DNA of 64,000 bases, from positions 186,001 to 250,000 of the forward strand of contig CAVPHY010000024.1 of NCBI GenBank assembly GCA_963704855.1. The letters are read 5' to 3'. A model generated the notes under the pieces. That model saw only the letters and a program-made list of their open reading frames with translations, was not told where the DNA came from and made no database searches. This document shows positions 54,092 to 62,985 of the stretch, piece by piece; position 1 is the stretch's first letter; the number at the start of each line of letters is the position of its first letter. Source of the stretch: SZUA-36 sp963704855. GTDB taxonomy: Bacteria; Pseudomonadota; Gammaproteobacteria; Xanthomonadales; SZUA-36. A program made the translations under genes and the position numbers.

Positions 54092-55757
54092 AATCAAGCG
54101 TCAGTTTTGTCTGCGGAAGCAGCGATCAGCCACTTATTTACCAGACGATTGGCGATGCCCTCGACCAGGCGGTTGAACAATGGGGTGACCAGGATGCGAT
54201 CGTCGTGCGTCACCAGGATATCCGCTGGACCTACCGGAAATTTGGCGAAGCGGTCGACGCGTTTGCCGCCGGTCTGCTGGGCCTCGGATTAAAAAAGGGT
54301 GACCGCATTGGTATCTGGTCGCCGAACAATATCGAATGGGTGATTGCGCAGTTCGCCACGGCCAAGGGCCGGTTTGATCCTGGTCAATATCAACCCGGCA
54401 TACCGCAAGGCCGAACTCATTTACACACTCAACAAGGTGGACTGCAAGGCGCTGATCCTGGCGCGTGAGTTCAAAAGCAGCAACTACATCGGCGTACTGC
54501 GTGATATCGCACCTGCCATCAGAACATCCCAGCCCGGTCAATTGAAGCTTTCTGCCCTGCCCGCGCTGCGTTCACTCATTGTCATCAGTGACGAGCCGGT
54601 CGCCGGTATGTACCGTTTTAATGATGTCGCGGCCCTGGCGCCGGCCGATGCAGCCGCCCAGATGGCCGAACGCGCGCGTGTGAACCAGCCTGATGATGCG
54701 ATCAATATCCAGTTCACCAGCGGCACCACCGGCTTGCCCAAGGGTGCGACACTGACGCACTTCAATGTCCTGAATAACGGCTTTTTCGTTGCCGAGGCCA
54801 TGAAGCTGACACACCGCGACCGTCTGTGTATCCCGGTGCCGCTCTACCATTGTTTTGGAATGGTGCTGGGTGTGCTGGCCTGCGTAACTCATGGCGCGAC
54901 CATGATCTTTCCATCCGAAGCGTTTGAGCCACTCGCGGTGCTCGAAGCAGTGAGCGAGGAGCGCTGCACCGCCCTGCACGGTGTGCCAACCATGTTTATC
55001 GCGGAACTCGAACATCCGGATTTCAAGACCTTTGATTTCAGCCATCTGCGAACCGGTATCATGGCCGGCGCGCCGTGCCCGATCAAGGTCATGCGCAAGG
55101 TCATCAGCCAGATGAATATGACGGAAGTGACCATCTGCTATGGAATGACCGAAACCAGCCCGGTCAGCTTTCAGAGCGCCACCGACGACCCGCTGGAAAA
55201 ACGGGTTGCAACGGTCGGACGCGTTCACCCGCATGTGCAGGTCAAGATTATCGACGAGCTGGGCCGGGTGGTGCCGCGCGGCACATCGGGCGAGCTTTGT
55301 ACCCGCGGTTACAGCGTCATGCTCGGCTATTGGGGTGACGAGGAAAAAACCCGCGAGGACATCGACAAGGCCGGCTGGATGCATACCGGTGATCTGGCCG
55401 TTATCGATGAGGAAGGCTATTGCGACATCGTTGGCCGGGTGAAGGACATGATCATCCGTGGTGGCGAGAATATCTACCCGCGTGAGATCGAGGAATACCT
55501 GTTCCAGCATCCAAAAATCCAGGAGGCGGCCGTATTTGGCATACCGGACGAAAAGTATGGCGAGGCAGTCGTTGCCTGGGTCAAATTGCAGGACGGCGAA
55601 ACCGCGGACGCGGAAGAGATCCGCGCCTACTGCGCCGAACAGATCGCCTACTACAAGGTGCCAAAGCACATCGTCATCGTGGATGAGTTCCCGTATGACG
55701 GTTACCGGCAAGATTCAGAAATTCAAGATGCGGGAGAAGACGATCAGCGAGTTGTAG
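54088..55757 (+). pseudogene. Acyl-CoA synthetase (AMP-binding), broken by two frameshifts
   Basis: The gene starts at a GTG overlapping the racemase stop. The first frame (to about 54368) reads a normal N-terminus: IYQTIGDALDQAVEQWGDQDAIV, DRIGIWSPNNIEWVIAQFATAK. A one-base insertion at the GGG run 54366-54368 moves the frame, and the second frame continues AGLILVNINPAYRKAELIYTLN and holds the AMP motif IQFTSGTTGLPKGATLTH, YGMTETSPVSFQS and VGRVKDMIIRGGENIYPREIEEYL. A second one-base insertion near 55694 shifts again. The true end reads MTVTGKIQKFKMREKTISEL to a TAG at 55755. Corrected length is about 555 residues, normal for the family. Either a decayed gene or two sequence errors. Confidence 0.85.
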
Positions 55758-55926
55758 CCCGAAGGTTTAAGCAACGGTGGTTGGTGGTATGTCAGGGTTA
55801 GGTGTGAGTTCCAGCAACATTGCATGCATTAACGCGTGGCTACCCCCCAGGCATAGGTAGTGCTTAGGAAGTCGTGAAGGTGCCATGACACGGTGGACGG
55901 TTGTGGTCTTTGCTCTCGGGCCAGCG

Positions 55927-55949
55927 GTCCCGGATCAAAGATCCGGGAC
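55927..55949. repeat. Perfect short hairpin (REP-like or terminator)
   Basis: GTCCCGGATC and GATCCGGGAC are a perfect 10-bp inverted repeat around AAA. It is 170 bp after the ligase gene, and no T-run follows. It may be a REP-like element or a 3'-end stabiliser. Confidence 0.6.
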
Positions 55950-56379
55950 TACCCTCGCAGCCGGCCGCGATGGACCCGATTGATCGCCTAGCCGCAACTA
56001 TTCAGGCGCTCAAGTCGCCCGGACCGCACCGTTACCGGGCGAACCAGGGTGCATGCTTCGATCGAGGCGGCCTCAATACCGGATGGGCTTTACTGCCCGT
56101 TTATCCGCCGGCTAGGACCCGCCGGGCATACTCGGATGACGATTGGGCTAGTACGCCCAGGACCACAGACCGGTCCCGACCGGCTGGAACCAGGGTGCAC
56201 GGAGCCTGCAGGGCCGTAAGACCGTGCATTAAAGCCCACCCGGGCTGTTGAGCGCACCGTCTGAATCGAAGCCATCAAATTGTTAATGGAGTGCCTGGAA
56301 TTCACGGTTAGGAGAGCTTCCGCTGTCAATTGTGGCGCACCCACCTTTAAAGCCGGCCGAATAGCCCCATTTGCTATTA
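55950..56379. other. Intergenic region rich in stem-loops; candidate structured RNA or element
   Basis: No convincing gene. Arms of about 45 nt at 56052-56096 and 56226-56271 form an imperfect long inverted repeat; for example CCGGATGGGCTTTACTGC mirrors GCATTAAAGCCCACCCGG, and GCTTCGAT/ATCGAAGC lie at its base. Inside are smaller stems: TGGGC/GCCCA (56144-56159), CCGGTC/GACCGG (56170-56183) and TGCACGG/CCGTGCA (56196-56228). A 13-bp direct repeat, GAACCAGGGTGCA, is at 56041 and 56187. The element precedes the ABC exporter start at 56380. Confidence 0.45.
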
Positions 56380-58156
56380 ATGGCTGAAAAGAATTCTACC
56401 GAGCGCCCCAAGGGCAGTTCGCTCAAACCGTTACGATCCCTTGTTCCGTTTATCCTCGCTTATCGCGGTGTGCTGGTGGCCGCACTGTTGTCGCTACTGG
56501 TGGCATCTGCCGCGATGCTGGCGTTGCCGGTTGCACTGCGCTACCTGATCGACAATGGTTTCGCCGCCAATGACGTGGGTACGATCAACCGCTACTTTGG
56601 CTGGTTCTTTGCCGCAGCAGCGGTTTTTGGCGGGTTCGCGGCGCTTCGTTACTACCTGGTCTCATGGTTGGGTGAGCGGATCGTGGCCGATATCCGCACG
56701 CGGGTTTATGACCGCGTGATACGCATGGATCCGACCTTCTTTGAAACCACCCGCACCGGCGAAGTGTTATCTCGTCTGACAACCGATACCACGCTGGTGC
56801 AGAGCGTTTCAGGTGTCAGCCTTTCAATCGCGTTACGCACCACCGTCAACCTGCTGGGCGGACTGGTGATGCTGGCATTAACCAGTGTGCAACTGACCTT
56901 CTACATCATGTTGGGCATACCCGTGGTGATATTGCCGATGATCATCGTCGGGCGTCGCATCAGGAGCCAGTCGCGTATTACCCAGGACCGGGTCGCCGAT
57001 ACCAGCGGGCTGGCGGATGAAACCCTCAATGCAATCCAGACGGTGCAGGCCTTCACGCTGGAACCCCTGCAGAGCGAGCGTTACAGCGATGCGGTGGTGG
57101 AGAGTTTCAAGGCGGCCGTGCGGCGTGTCGCGCACCCGTGCTTTTCTGACAGCGATTGGAATCACGCTGGTATTCGGTGCCATCACGATCATTTTATGGA
57201 CCGGCTCACGGGCGGTGCTGGCGGGCTCGATGACGGGCGGTGAACTGGCGCAGTTTTTGATGTATTCATTATTCGTGGGCTCTGCAGCTGCGGGTTTAAG
57301 TGAAGTCTGGGGTGAGGTGCAACGCGGCGCCGGGGCAATGGAGCGGTTGGCCGAGTTGCTGGTGGCCACGCCCGTCATACGCGAACCGGAGAACCCTGCG
57401 GTTTTGCCAGGACGTGCAAGCGGCCGTATTTCGTTCAGGGGTGTCAGGTTTCACTACCCTTCACGGCCGGACACAGACGCCCTGGAAGATTTTTCCCTGG
57501 AGATCGGAGCGGGTGAGACGGTCGCCTTTGTCGGGCCGTCGGGCGCCGGTAAAAGCACCAGTTTCCAGATGTTGCTGCGTTTCTATGATCCGCAATCCGG
57601 ACATATTGAAATTGATGGTATCGATATCGCACAGCTGTCACCCACGGCGTTAAGACAACAGATCGGCCTGGTGCCGCAGGAAACAGTGCTGTTTGGTGAC
57701 AGCGCCCGCGAGAACATCCGCTATGGAAAGCCCGGTGCCAGTAATTTTGAAGTTGAGCAGGCCGCGGTTGCGGCCGCAGCAGATGAATTCATAACCGCAC
57801 TCCCGGATGGCTACGATACCTTCCTCGGTGAGCGCGGCACGCGTCTGTCCGGTGGTCAACGGCAGCGTGTTGCAATTGCAAGGGCGATACTGAAAGACCC
57901 GCCAATCCTGTTGCTGGATGAGGCCACCAGTTCGCTGGACGCTGAAAGTGAGCGCTTGGTGCAAATGGCGCTCGAAGGCCTGATGGAGAACCGCACTACC
58001 CTCGTGATCGCACACCGCCTGGCGACCGTCAAGAAAGTGGACCGTATTGTCGTTATGGACGCCGGCCGTATCGTCGCCATCGGAAACCATGATGAACTCA
58101 TGCAGAGCAGCGAGTTGTATGCCAAGCTGGCCAAATTGCAGTTCGGAGATGTTTAG
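56380..58156 (+). pseudogene. MsbA-type ABC exporter (fused membrane and ATPase), one frameshift
   Basis: The first part, from the ATG at 56380, encodes six-helix exporter sequence (LVPFILAYRGVLVAALLSLLVASAAMLALP, RVIRMDPTFFETTRTGEVLSRLTTDT, ADETLNAIQTVQAFTLE). Near 57128-57136 the frame is lost (one extra or two missing bases in GTCGCGCACCC). The second frame resumes at AFLTAIGITLVFGAITIILW and holds the whole ATPase: Walker A VGPSGAGKST, LSGGQRQRVAIARAIL signature, Walker B ILLLDEATSSLD and the His switch IAHRLATV. Corrected length is about 592 residues, typical for a half-size lipid or drug exporter. Substrate unknown. Confidence 0.85.
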
Positions 58157-58181
58157 CCAACACCGATAGTGTCTGCAAAAT

Positions 58182-58228
58182 TATCCATACGCGTTACACT
58201 ATGCCTGAGAATCAATAACGCATGGATA
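58182..58228. promoter_or_regulatory. Inverted repeat at the 5' side of the KAP NTPase gene
   Basis: TATCCATACGCGTTA (from 58182) and TAACGCATGGATA (58216-58228) are complementary apart from a 2-nt bulge, with a 19-nt loop. The right arm ends 7 nt before the ATG at 58236, so it covers the ribosome-binding region. It may be an operator or an mRNA hairpin controlling translation. Confidence 0.45.
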
Positions 58229-58235
58229 CAAGCAC

Positions 58236-60041
58236 ATGAAAGACGTCACGCTGCGTGAAGCACCCCTGAGGTTTACATCGAGCCTCGAGGATGGTGATGA
58301 GGCACGTAAAGCCGATACGCTGAACCTGCTTCCTTACGCGGAAGCCATGCGTGATTTCATACACGAATGCGAAACACCTATCAGCATTGGCATCCAGGGC
58401 GAGTGGGGTATCGGCCGTACCAGCCTGATGAACATGCTGCGCGGCAGTGGAAGTAACCGCCAATCGGGTTTGCTGGATGCCAGCCTGTGCAAGACCATCA
58501 GCCTCGATAGCTGGCCCTACGCGCAATTCGATCAGGACGACAACATGGCCGTGGCCTGTCTCTATGCGCTGACCCACGAACTCGGGCAGGTACTGGAACG
58601 GGAACCGGGTATCGACGAGGCAGAATTGAAAGTCCGGCTCGAAGCCGCCAACCACCGGCTTATCACCGTCATGCATAAGATTCGTGAACTCAGGCAGGGT
58701 GGGACAGGCAATTATCAAAACGAAAGTTCATATTTTGATATTTCCGGACAGATGCTGATATTCAAATCCGAGTTTGAAAAACTCGTAGCACTATGGACCG
58801 GCAGTGGCGATGGTCGTCGCCTGGTCATTTTTGTTGATGACCTCGACCGAATACGCCCGTCGGTAGCATTGGAGTTGCTCGAGTCGATCAAGAATTTCAT
58901 CGACGTACCCGGTTGTATATTCGTCATGACACTGGATTACGAAGTGGTCAGGCGGGGCATGCGTGAAAAACTGGGCAAGTCTTTGCAGAAAACCAGTGGC
59001 AAGGCCTTTTTTGACAAGATGATCCAGTTACCCTTTGTCGTACCAACCACCTCCTACCAGTTGGATGAGTACATCATCGACCTGCTGGGCAAGGCCGGTC
59101 TGCCCTGTATTGTCAATGGCGGCTGTGATCCTGAAAGCCGTCATTTCTTTCTTGATATCACCCGCTATACCGTCGGGCGTAACCCGCGTGGAATCAAGCG
59201 CGTGGTTAATTATATGAACCTGCTTGAGCGTATTCACCGGCACAACGCCGGGCGGGAAACCACCGATGGGGAATGCAAGATACTGTTTGCCCTCGTGAGC
59301 ATGCAGATTGCCTGGCCGGAACTGTTCCAGCATTTCATTCGCGATCCTTCGGTGGGTTCGGTAACGAGTATGCAGAGTTGGGATTTTCTGGAATCCTTAC
59401 CCGAAGTGAGCAACCTGTTTGAGCGGTCGCCCGACAGGGAATTGGTTAAAAACGCGATTTCAGCCTATTTCGACACACTTTTCAGTCTGCTGGATGTCAA
59501 TGGTGATGGCCAGATCGACAGCAGGGAGTTGAGTCCGGTTCTGAAAGTCATGGAACTGGCAAAAATGACCAATGTGGAATCGCGCGAACGGCCACGCGAA
59601 TGGATCGTGCGCCGGATACATGAAAACAATATCGATTCCAGCCCGCTGGTTGACACCTTCCTCGAAAATGTATTCAAGAAATCGATCTGGTACCTGGGTA
59701 CGGAGATCAGGTACCACCGCGCCGGACCCCGCTATGTCACCCTGGTCCATGGTCGCCGGCAGATTGGCACGATCGTCAGTCTGAAATCACAACCGTTTGT
59801 TTTTCGCCTGGCCATGTCACCGGAACGTGTGATGAACGGTATGAAGGATTACTGGACGAGCAAACAGATCGTGAAAAAGGACGCGATCGTCCTGGTGCGC
59901 AATACCTTTGGGACTGAGGCGTCGTTAACCGGATATGGCGATACACTGGTCGATTTCAGCAAGATGACCTACATGGCGAGCAGGGATGCGATCAAGCTTT
60001 TAAACGCCTTGTACCAGATCATCACCGAAGGTAACAGCTGA
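58236..60041 (+). CDS. KAP-family P-loop NTPase with an EF-hand and altered Walker A
   Basis: 601 residues. KAP NTPases are often membrane-linked or defence-linked ATPases. Walker A reads GEWGIGRTS, with Arg61 where Lys is expected, so nucleotide hydrolysis may be weakened. The KAP Walker B, LVIFVDDLDRIRP (201-205 DDLDR), is intact. Then come FIDVPGCIFVMTLDYEVV and GRNPRGIKRVVNYMNLL (sensor region). At residues 420-431 there is a textbook calcium-binding EF-hand loop, DVNGDGQIDSRE. The last 110 residues form a separate unknown domain (RYHRAGPRYVTLVHGRRQIG). No membrane insertion is seen in the N-terminal half. Partners unknown; it stands alone. Confidence 0.85.
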   Translation: MKDVTLREAPLRFTSSLEDGDEARKADTLNLLPYAEAMRDFIHECETPISIGIQGEWGIGRTSLMNMLRGSGSNRQSGLLDASLCKTISLDSWPYAQFDQDDNMAVACLYALTHELGQVLEREPGIDEAELKVRLEAANHRLITVMHKIRELRQGGTGNYQNESSYFDISGQMLIFKSEFEKLVALWTGSGDGRRLVIFVDDLDRIRPSVALELLESIKNFIDVPGCIFVMTLDYEVVRRGMREKLGKSLQKTSGKAFFDKMIQLPFVVPTTSYQLDEYIIDLLGKAGLPCIVNGGCDPESRHFFLDITRYTVGRNPRGIKRVVNYMNLLERIHRHNAGRETTDGECKILFALVSMQIAWPELFQHFIRDPSVGSVTSMQSWDFLESLPEVSNLFERSPDRELVKNAISAYFDTLFSLLDVNGDGQIDSRELSPVLKVMELAKMTNVESRERPREWIVRRIHENNIDSSPLVDTFLENVFKKSIWYLGTEIRYHRAGPRYVTLVHGRRQIGTIVSLKSQPFVFRLAMSPERVMNGMKDYWTSKQIVKKDAIVLVRNTFGTEASLTGYGDTLVDFSKMTYMASRDAIKLLNALYQIITEGNS

Positions 60042-60072
60042 AGACCGCCCGCTACTGAACAACGGATGCCGC

Positions 60073-60999
60073 CTACGGAGTTCTGATATAGGCTTTTTCC
60101 AGGCGGGCAGGTACAGGAACCTGGCAGATATCCAGCACCCTGGGTGGTTTGTGGTGAAAAAACTTGTGGCTGCGGTTGCGCCGTTCTTCGAGCATTTTTT
60201 TGAAACCGTCACTATTGGTATCGGCGACATAAATATCCAGGCGCTGATCTGACTCTATCGAATTTGCCAGGCGCATCCGCTTGATCCAGGTGCGCTCGAG
60301 GTCCTGCTCAATGATGCCATTTTCAAGTGCGGGGCCGCGCTTGATGCGCTGTACCACATCCATGCCCCAGACCACCCGTCCGAATACCGTCAGGTTGCGG
60401 TCGAGGTAGCGTGGCGCCTGGCCGATGACGATATAAAAATCGGTGCCACCGCTATCGGGGTCTTCATTCCGTGCCATCGCAACGGTACCGGGGCAATGGG
60501 TCAGCCAGGCTTTGCCGCCCTTCTTTTCGTCACGCGCGGCCGGAAATCCATCGATGAAACCGGTGTACGCAGCGAACATGTCGTCCGACTGCACCGGTGT
60601 CCATGACAATGGTGTCCAGTTCTTCGCTTCTTCCTTGTCCGCTGGTTTAAGGGGCCAGTCGATTTCGAACTCTGCCTTAAGTGGTTCCGCAACCAGGCTG
60701 CCGTCGATATCACTTTCGTCCCCGCCCTGTGCGACAAAACCGTCAATCACCCGGTAAAAACTCATTCCGCGGTAAAATTGGTCTTCCAGTAATTGTTTGA
60801 AATGTTTGACGGTTTTAGGGGCAAAAACCGGGTTGAGCAGGATGATAGCCGTGCCTTCCTGCATCTCCAGGTAGACCGTGTTATCAGGGTCCAGCGAATT
60901 CCAGATCAGATCATCCTGCGCGTAGCCTGACACCGAAACGGCCATCAGGCCGGCCACGAACATCCGCCGCAGGCCGGGGAAGGTGAGAGAATTGAACAT
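60073..60999 (-). CDS. Exported cyclophilin-type peptidyl-prolyl isomerase
   Basis: 308 residues from the ATG at 60999 (or 315 from 61020). A signal peptide (GLRRMFVAGLMAVSVSGYA) precedes the cyclophilin core: FAPKTVKHFKQLLEDQFYRGMSFYRVIDGFVAQGG, PGTVAMARNEDPDSGGTDFYIVIGQAP, then NLTVFGRVVWGMDVVQRIKRG. Arg of YRVIDGF and the Q of FVAQGG match the active site. An insertion of about 50 residues (DIDGSLVAEPLKAEFEIDW...) lies between, as in the exported subgroup. Predicted periplasmic folding catalyst. A palindrome at 61003-61029 overlaps the longer start, so the shorter start is preferred. Confidence 0.9.
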   Translation of the reverse strand: MFNSLTFPGLRRMFVAGLMAVSVSGYAQDDLIWNSLDPDNTVYLEMQEGTAIILLNPVFAPKTVKHFKQLLEDQFYRGMSFYRVIDGFVAQGGDESDIDGSLVAEPLKAEFEIDWPLKPADKEEAKNWTPLSWTPVQSDDMFAAYTGFIDGFPAARDEKKGGKAWLTHCPGTVAMARNEDPDSGGTDFYIVIGQAPRYLDRNLTVFGRVVWGMDVVQRIKRGPALENGIIEQDLERTWIKRMRLANSIESDQRLDIYVADTNSDGFKKMLEERRNRSHKFFHHKPPRVLDICQVPVPARLEKAYIRTP

Positions 61000-61002
61000 A
61001 GT

Positions 61003-61029
61003 GTTACCGGTAATCTGCATACCGGTAAC
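61003..61029. promoter_or_regulatory. Perfect inverted repeat in the leader of the cyclophilin gene
   Basis: GTTACCGGTA (61003-61012) and TACCGGTAAC (61020-61029) are perfect 10-bp arms with a 7-bp spacer. It lies 4-30 bp upstream of the ATG at 60999 and overlaps the alternative ATG at 61020. It could be an operator or a leader hairpin. Confidence 0.5.
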
Positions 61030-61075
61030 ATTCTAGTTGAAATGACTCAAGCCTGCATTCAGCAGGAAACCAGGA

Positions 61076-61441
61076 TCAGGGCATTTGTATTTTCTGGTTG
61101 TCTCTGCCGGGAACGACGATAGAGGATGCCTGCTGGCGTTGCATTTCCTTCAGTTCTTCCATGGTCCGCTCAACCGCCAGCTTGGCCGCATCGCCAAACC
61201 CTTCGACTGCACCTGCCAGTGTGTCGCTTTCTATCTCGAATGACAGCGGTAATGCGCCACCCGGGGTCATTATCTGCGTGGAACCGACAAACTGGATCGA
61301 CCGGCTGTTATCCAGTTCACCTTCAAGTGTCACCGGGATCAATTTGCGGATCGAGCCAATACGGCTGTCGGTGTAGACTTCTTCACGGGTTAATGCAGTC
61401 GCATCCATCTGGATGTCGGGGGCGTTGTCCATTTGACTCAT
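61076..61441 (-). CDS. Small cytoplasmic protein of unknown function
   Basis: 121 residues from the ATG at 61441, with an AGGA upstream. No signal or membrane segment. The centre reads SIRKLIPVTLEGELDNSRSIQFVGSTQIMTPGGALPLSFEIE, and a helical, Glu-rich tail follows (AAKLAVERTMEELKEMQRQQA) that could form a short coiled coil. I do not recognise the family. Its start faces the divergent dienelactone hydrolase only 22 bp away, while the cyclophilin gene follows it on the same strand after about 75 bp. Confidence 0.75.
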   Translation of the reverse strand: MSQMDNAPDIQMDATALTREEVYTDSRIGSIRKLIPVTLEGELDNSRSIQFVGSTQIMTPGGALPLSFEIESDTLAGAVEGFGDAAKLAVERTMEELKEMQRQQASSIVVPGRDNQKIQMP

Positions 61442-61463
61442 AATCTTATTCCTGTGTTTGACA

Positions 61464-62210
61464 ATGGAAATGGATATGACAAACATACAAACGGAAGAAG
61501 TGAGCTACTCGGCGGATGGCGTTGAAATGAAGGCCTATATGGCCTGGGATTCGAGCAGAAGCGGGCCCAGGCCGGGCGTCCTGGTGGTACACGAGTGGTG
61601 GGGCTGCAACGAATACGCAAAAAAACGCGCCCGTATGCTGGCCGGAGCCGGCTATACCGGCATGGCAGTGGATCTCTACGGGGGCGGCCGCAACGCCGCC
61701 AACCCGGATGAAGCCGCAGGTTTCATGAATGCGCGTATTGCCGATATGGAAGGTACCCGCACCCGGTTCTTAGCGGCCCTCGACGTATTGAAAGCGCACG
61801 ACACGGTGGATGCCGAACGCACCGGCGCCATCGGATACTGCTTTGGCGGTGGTGTGGTCACGCACATGGCGAGGATGGGGGCGCCTATCCGGGTGACCGG
61901 TTCTTTTCACGGTGCGGTTGGCCTGGCAGCGGTCGATGGTCCAAAGAGCTTCGACTGCCGCATCATGGTATACAACGGTGAGGCGGATACCCTGATCAGT
62001 GAAGACCAGCTGACAGGCTTCAAGGCAGTCATGCGAAAAACCGGTGGCCGTTATGATTTCATACAGCTGCCGGGCGCCCTGCACGGGTTCAGCAACCCGC
62101 AGGCGACCGCAAACGGCGAAAAATATGGCTTACCCCTGGCTTACAACCCATTGGCAGATGAAAGCTCCTGGGCGCATTTCTGCCTGACGATGGAGCACGA
62201 GTTTGCATAG
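61464..62210 (+). CDS. Dienelactone hydrolase-family alpha/beta hydrolase
   Basis: 248 residues; starts at 61464, 61470 or 61476 are possible. The DLH fold is clear: PGVLVVHEWWGCNEYAKKRARML, the catalytic Cys elbow GAIGYCFGGGVV, YNGEADTLISEDQL with the Asp of the triad, and LPGALHGFSNPQA with the His. It hydrolyses lactone or ester substrates of unknown identity. The start is 22 bp from the divergent small gene at 61441, so promoters must overlap with one of the coding starts. Confidence 0.9.
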   Translation: MEMDMTNIQTEEVSYSADGVEMKAYMAWDSSRSGPRPGVLVVHEWWGCNEYAKKRARMLAGAGYTGMAVDLYGGGRNAANPDEAAGFMNARIADMEGTRTRFLAALDVLKAHDTVDAERTGAIGYCFGGGVVTHMARMGAPIRVTGSFHGAVGLAAVDGPKSFDCRIMVYNGEADTLISEDQLTGFKAVMRKTGGRYDFIQLPGALHGFSNPQATANGEKYGLPLAYNPLADESSWAHFCLTMEHEFA

Positions 62211-62347
62211 GAGCCTGACGGGCTTTCCCTCGCTACGATCGGCCAAACCACCTGACAGGCTCCTGGGCCGGGCAGGGCCGCACGCTTGGTGAGCGCTTGG
62301 TGTAACATGTTATATGAGCAACGGGTATCGGGCGGGAGAAAAGACGC

Positions 62348-62764
62348 ATGAGCAGTGAAGTAAAAGGCAGGGTTTTAGGTGTCGGCGGTGTGTTTTTCCG
62401 TTCGTCCGATCCGGGCCTTCTGGCCGCTTGGTACCGCGAGGTGCTGGGTCTTGAAATTGAAAACTGGGGTGCAACGCATGGCACCAGTTTTTCCCCTGAA
62501 GCCATGCCGGCCAATGCTTTCACGGTATGGAGCGCATTTGCTGCGGATACGGAGTATTTTGGTGACCGGCGGCAGTCGTTCATGATCAACCTGGTGGTGG
62601 ATGATCTCGATGCCGCCCTGGCCAACGTCCGCGAAGCCGGCGGTGAAGTGATACCGGAGAAGGAAGAACATGACTTTGGCCGTTTCGGCTGGGTTGTAGA
62701 CCCGGATGGCAATCGCGTCGAGCTATGGGAACCGCCCGAAGAAATGCCGGAATCGAGTGAGTGA
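62348..62764 (+). CDS. VOC (glyoxalase/bleomycin-resistance fold) protein
   Basis: 138 residues with two beta-alpha-beta-beta-beta units, starting RVLGVGGVFFRSSDPGLLAAWYREVLGLEIE and ending GRFGWVVDPDGNRVELWEPP. Glu residues in the ELW strand are the usual metal ligand. The substrate is not known; members act on lactoyl-glutathione, catechols or antibiotics. It overlaps slyX by 4 bp (GTGA), so the pair is co-translated. Confidence 0.9.
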   Translation: MSSEVKGRVLGVGGVFFRSSDPGLLAAWYREVLGLEIENWGATHGTSFSPEAMPANAFTVWSAFAADTEYFGDRRQSFMINLVVDDLDAALANVREAGGEVIPEKEEHDFGRFGWVVDPDGNRVELWEPPEEMPESSE

Positions 62765-62985
62765 GCGACACCATAGAAAGCCTCGGAAAACGCGTCGATG
62801 AACTCGAAAGCCAGTTGGCGTTTCAAGATGAGCTCATCGAAAGCCTGAACACCACTGTTGCCAGGCAGGACCGTGAAATTCTCGAGCTAAGACACCAGTT
62901 CAGCCGATTATCCGAACGCTTGAAGGAGATCGGTGACGCGTCCCCCGGTGAGGTGCCACAGGATGAAACGCCACCGCATTACTAG
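62761..62985 (+). CDS. slyX: SlyX-family protein
   Basis: 74 residues from a GTG at 62761. It is a short coiled-coil protein with the SlyX pattern: LGKRVDELESQLAFQDELIESLNTTVARQDREILELRHQFSRLSERL and the proline-rich C-terminus EVPQDETPPHY. SlyX is conserved in gammaproteobacteria, and its function is unknown. It overlaps the VOC gene by 4 bp and ends 1 bp before the convergent dipeptidase stop. Confidence 0.93.
   Translation: MSDTIESLGKRVDELESQLAFQDELIESLNTTVARQDREILELRHQFSRLSERLKEIGDASPGEVPQDETPPHY

Noticed and set aside
54572..55711. 379-codon minus-strand frame opposite the acyl-CoA ligase
   Set aside because: Long only because of codon bias on the coding strand; the plus strand carries all adenylation motifs.
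54344..55801. Second ligase frame as an independent gene
   Set aside because: It starts mid-domain without the N-terminal segment, which is present in the preceding frame. Its last codons are read out of frame.
56090..56344. 84-codon minus-strand frame in the stem-loop region
   Set aside because: Composition follows the inverted repeats; no domain, and translation of structured DNA explains it.
57017..58156. Second ABC frame as a separate ATPase gene
   Set aside because: It begins inside the membrane domain and completes the exporter interrupted upstream.
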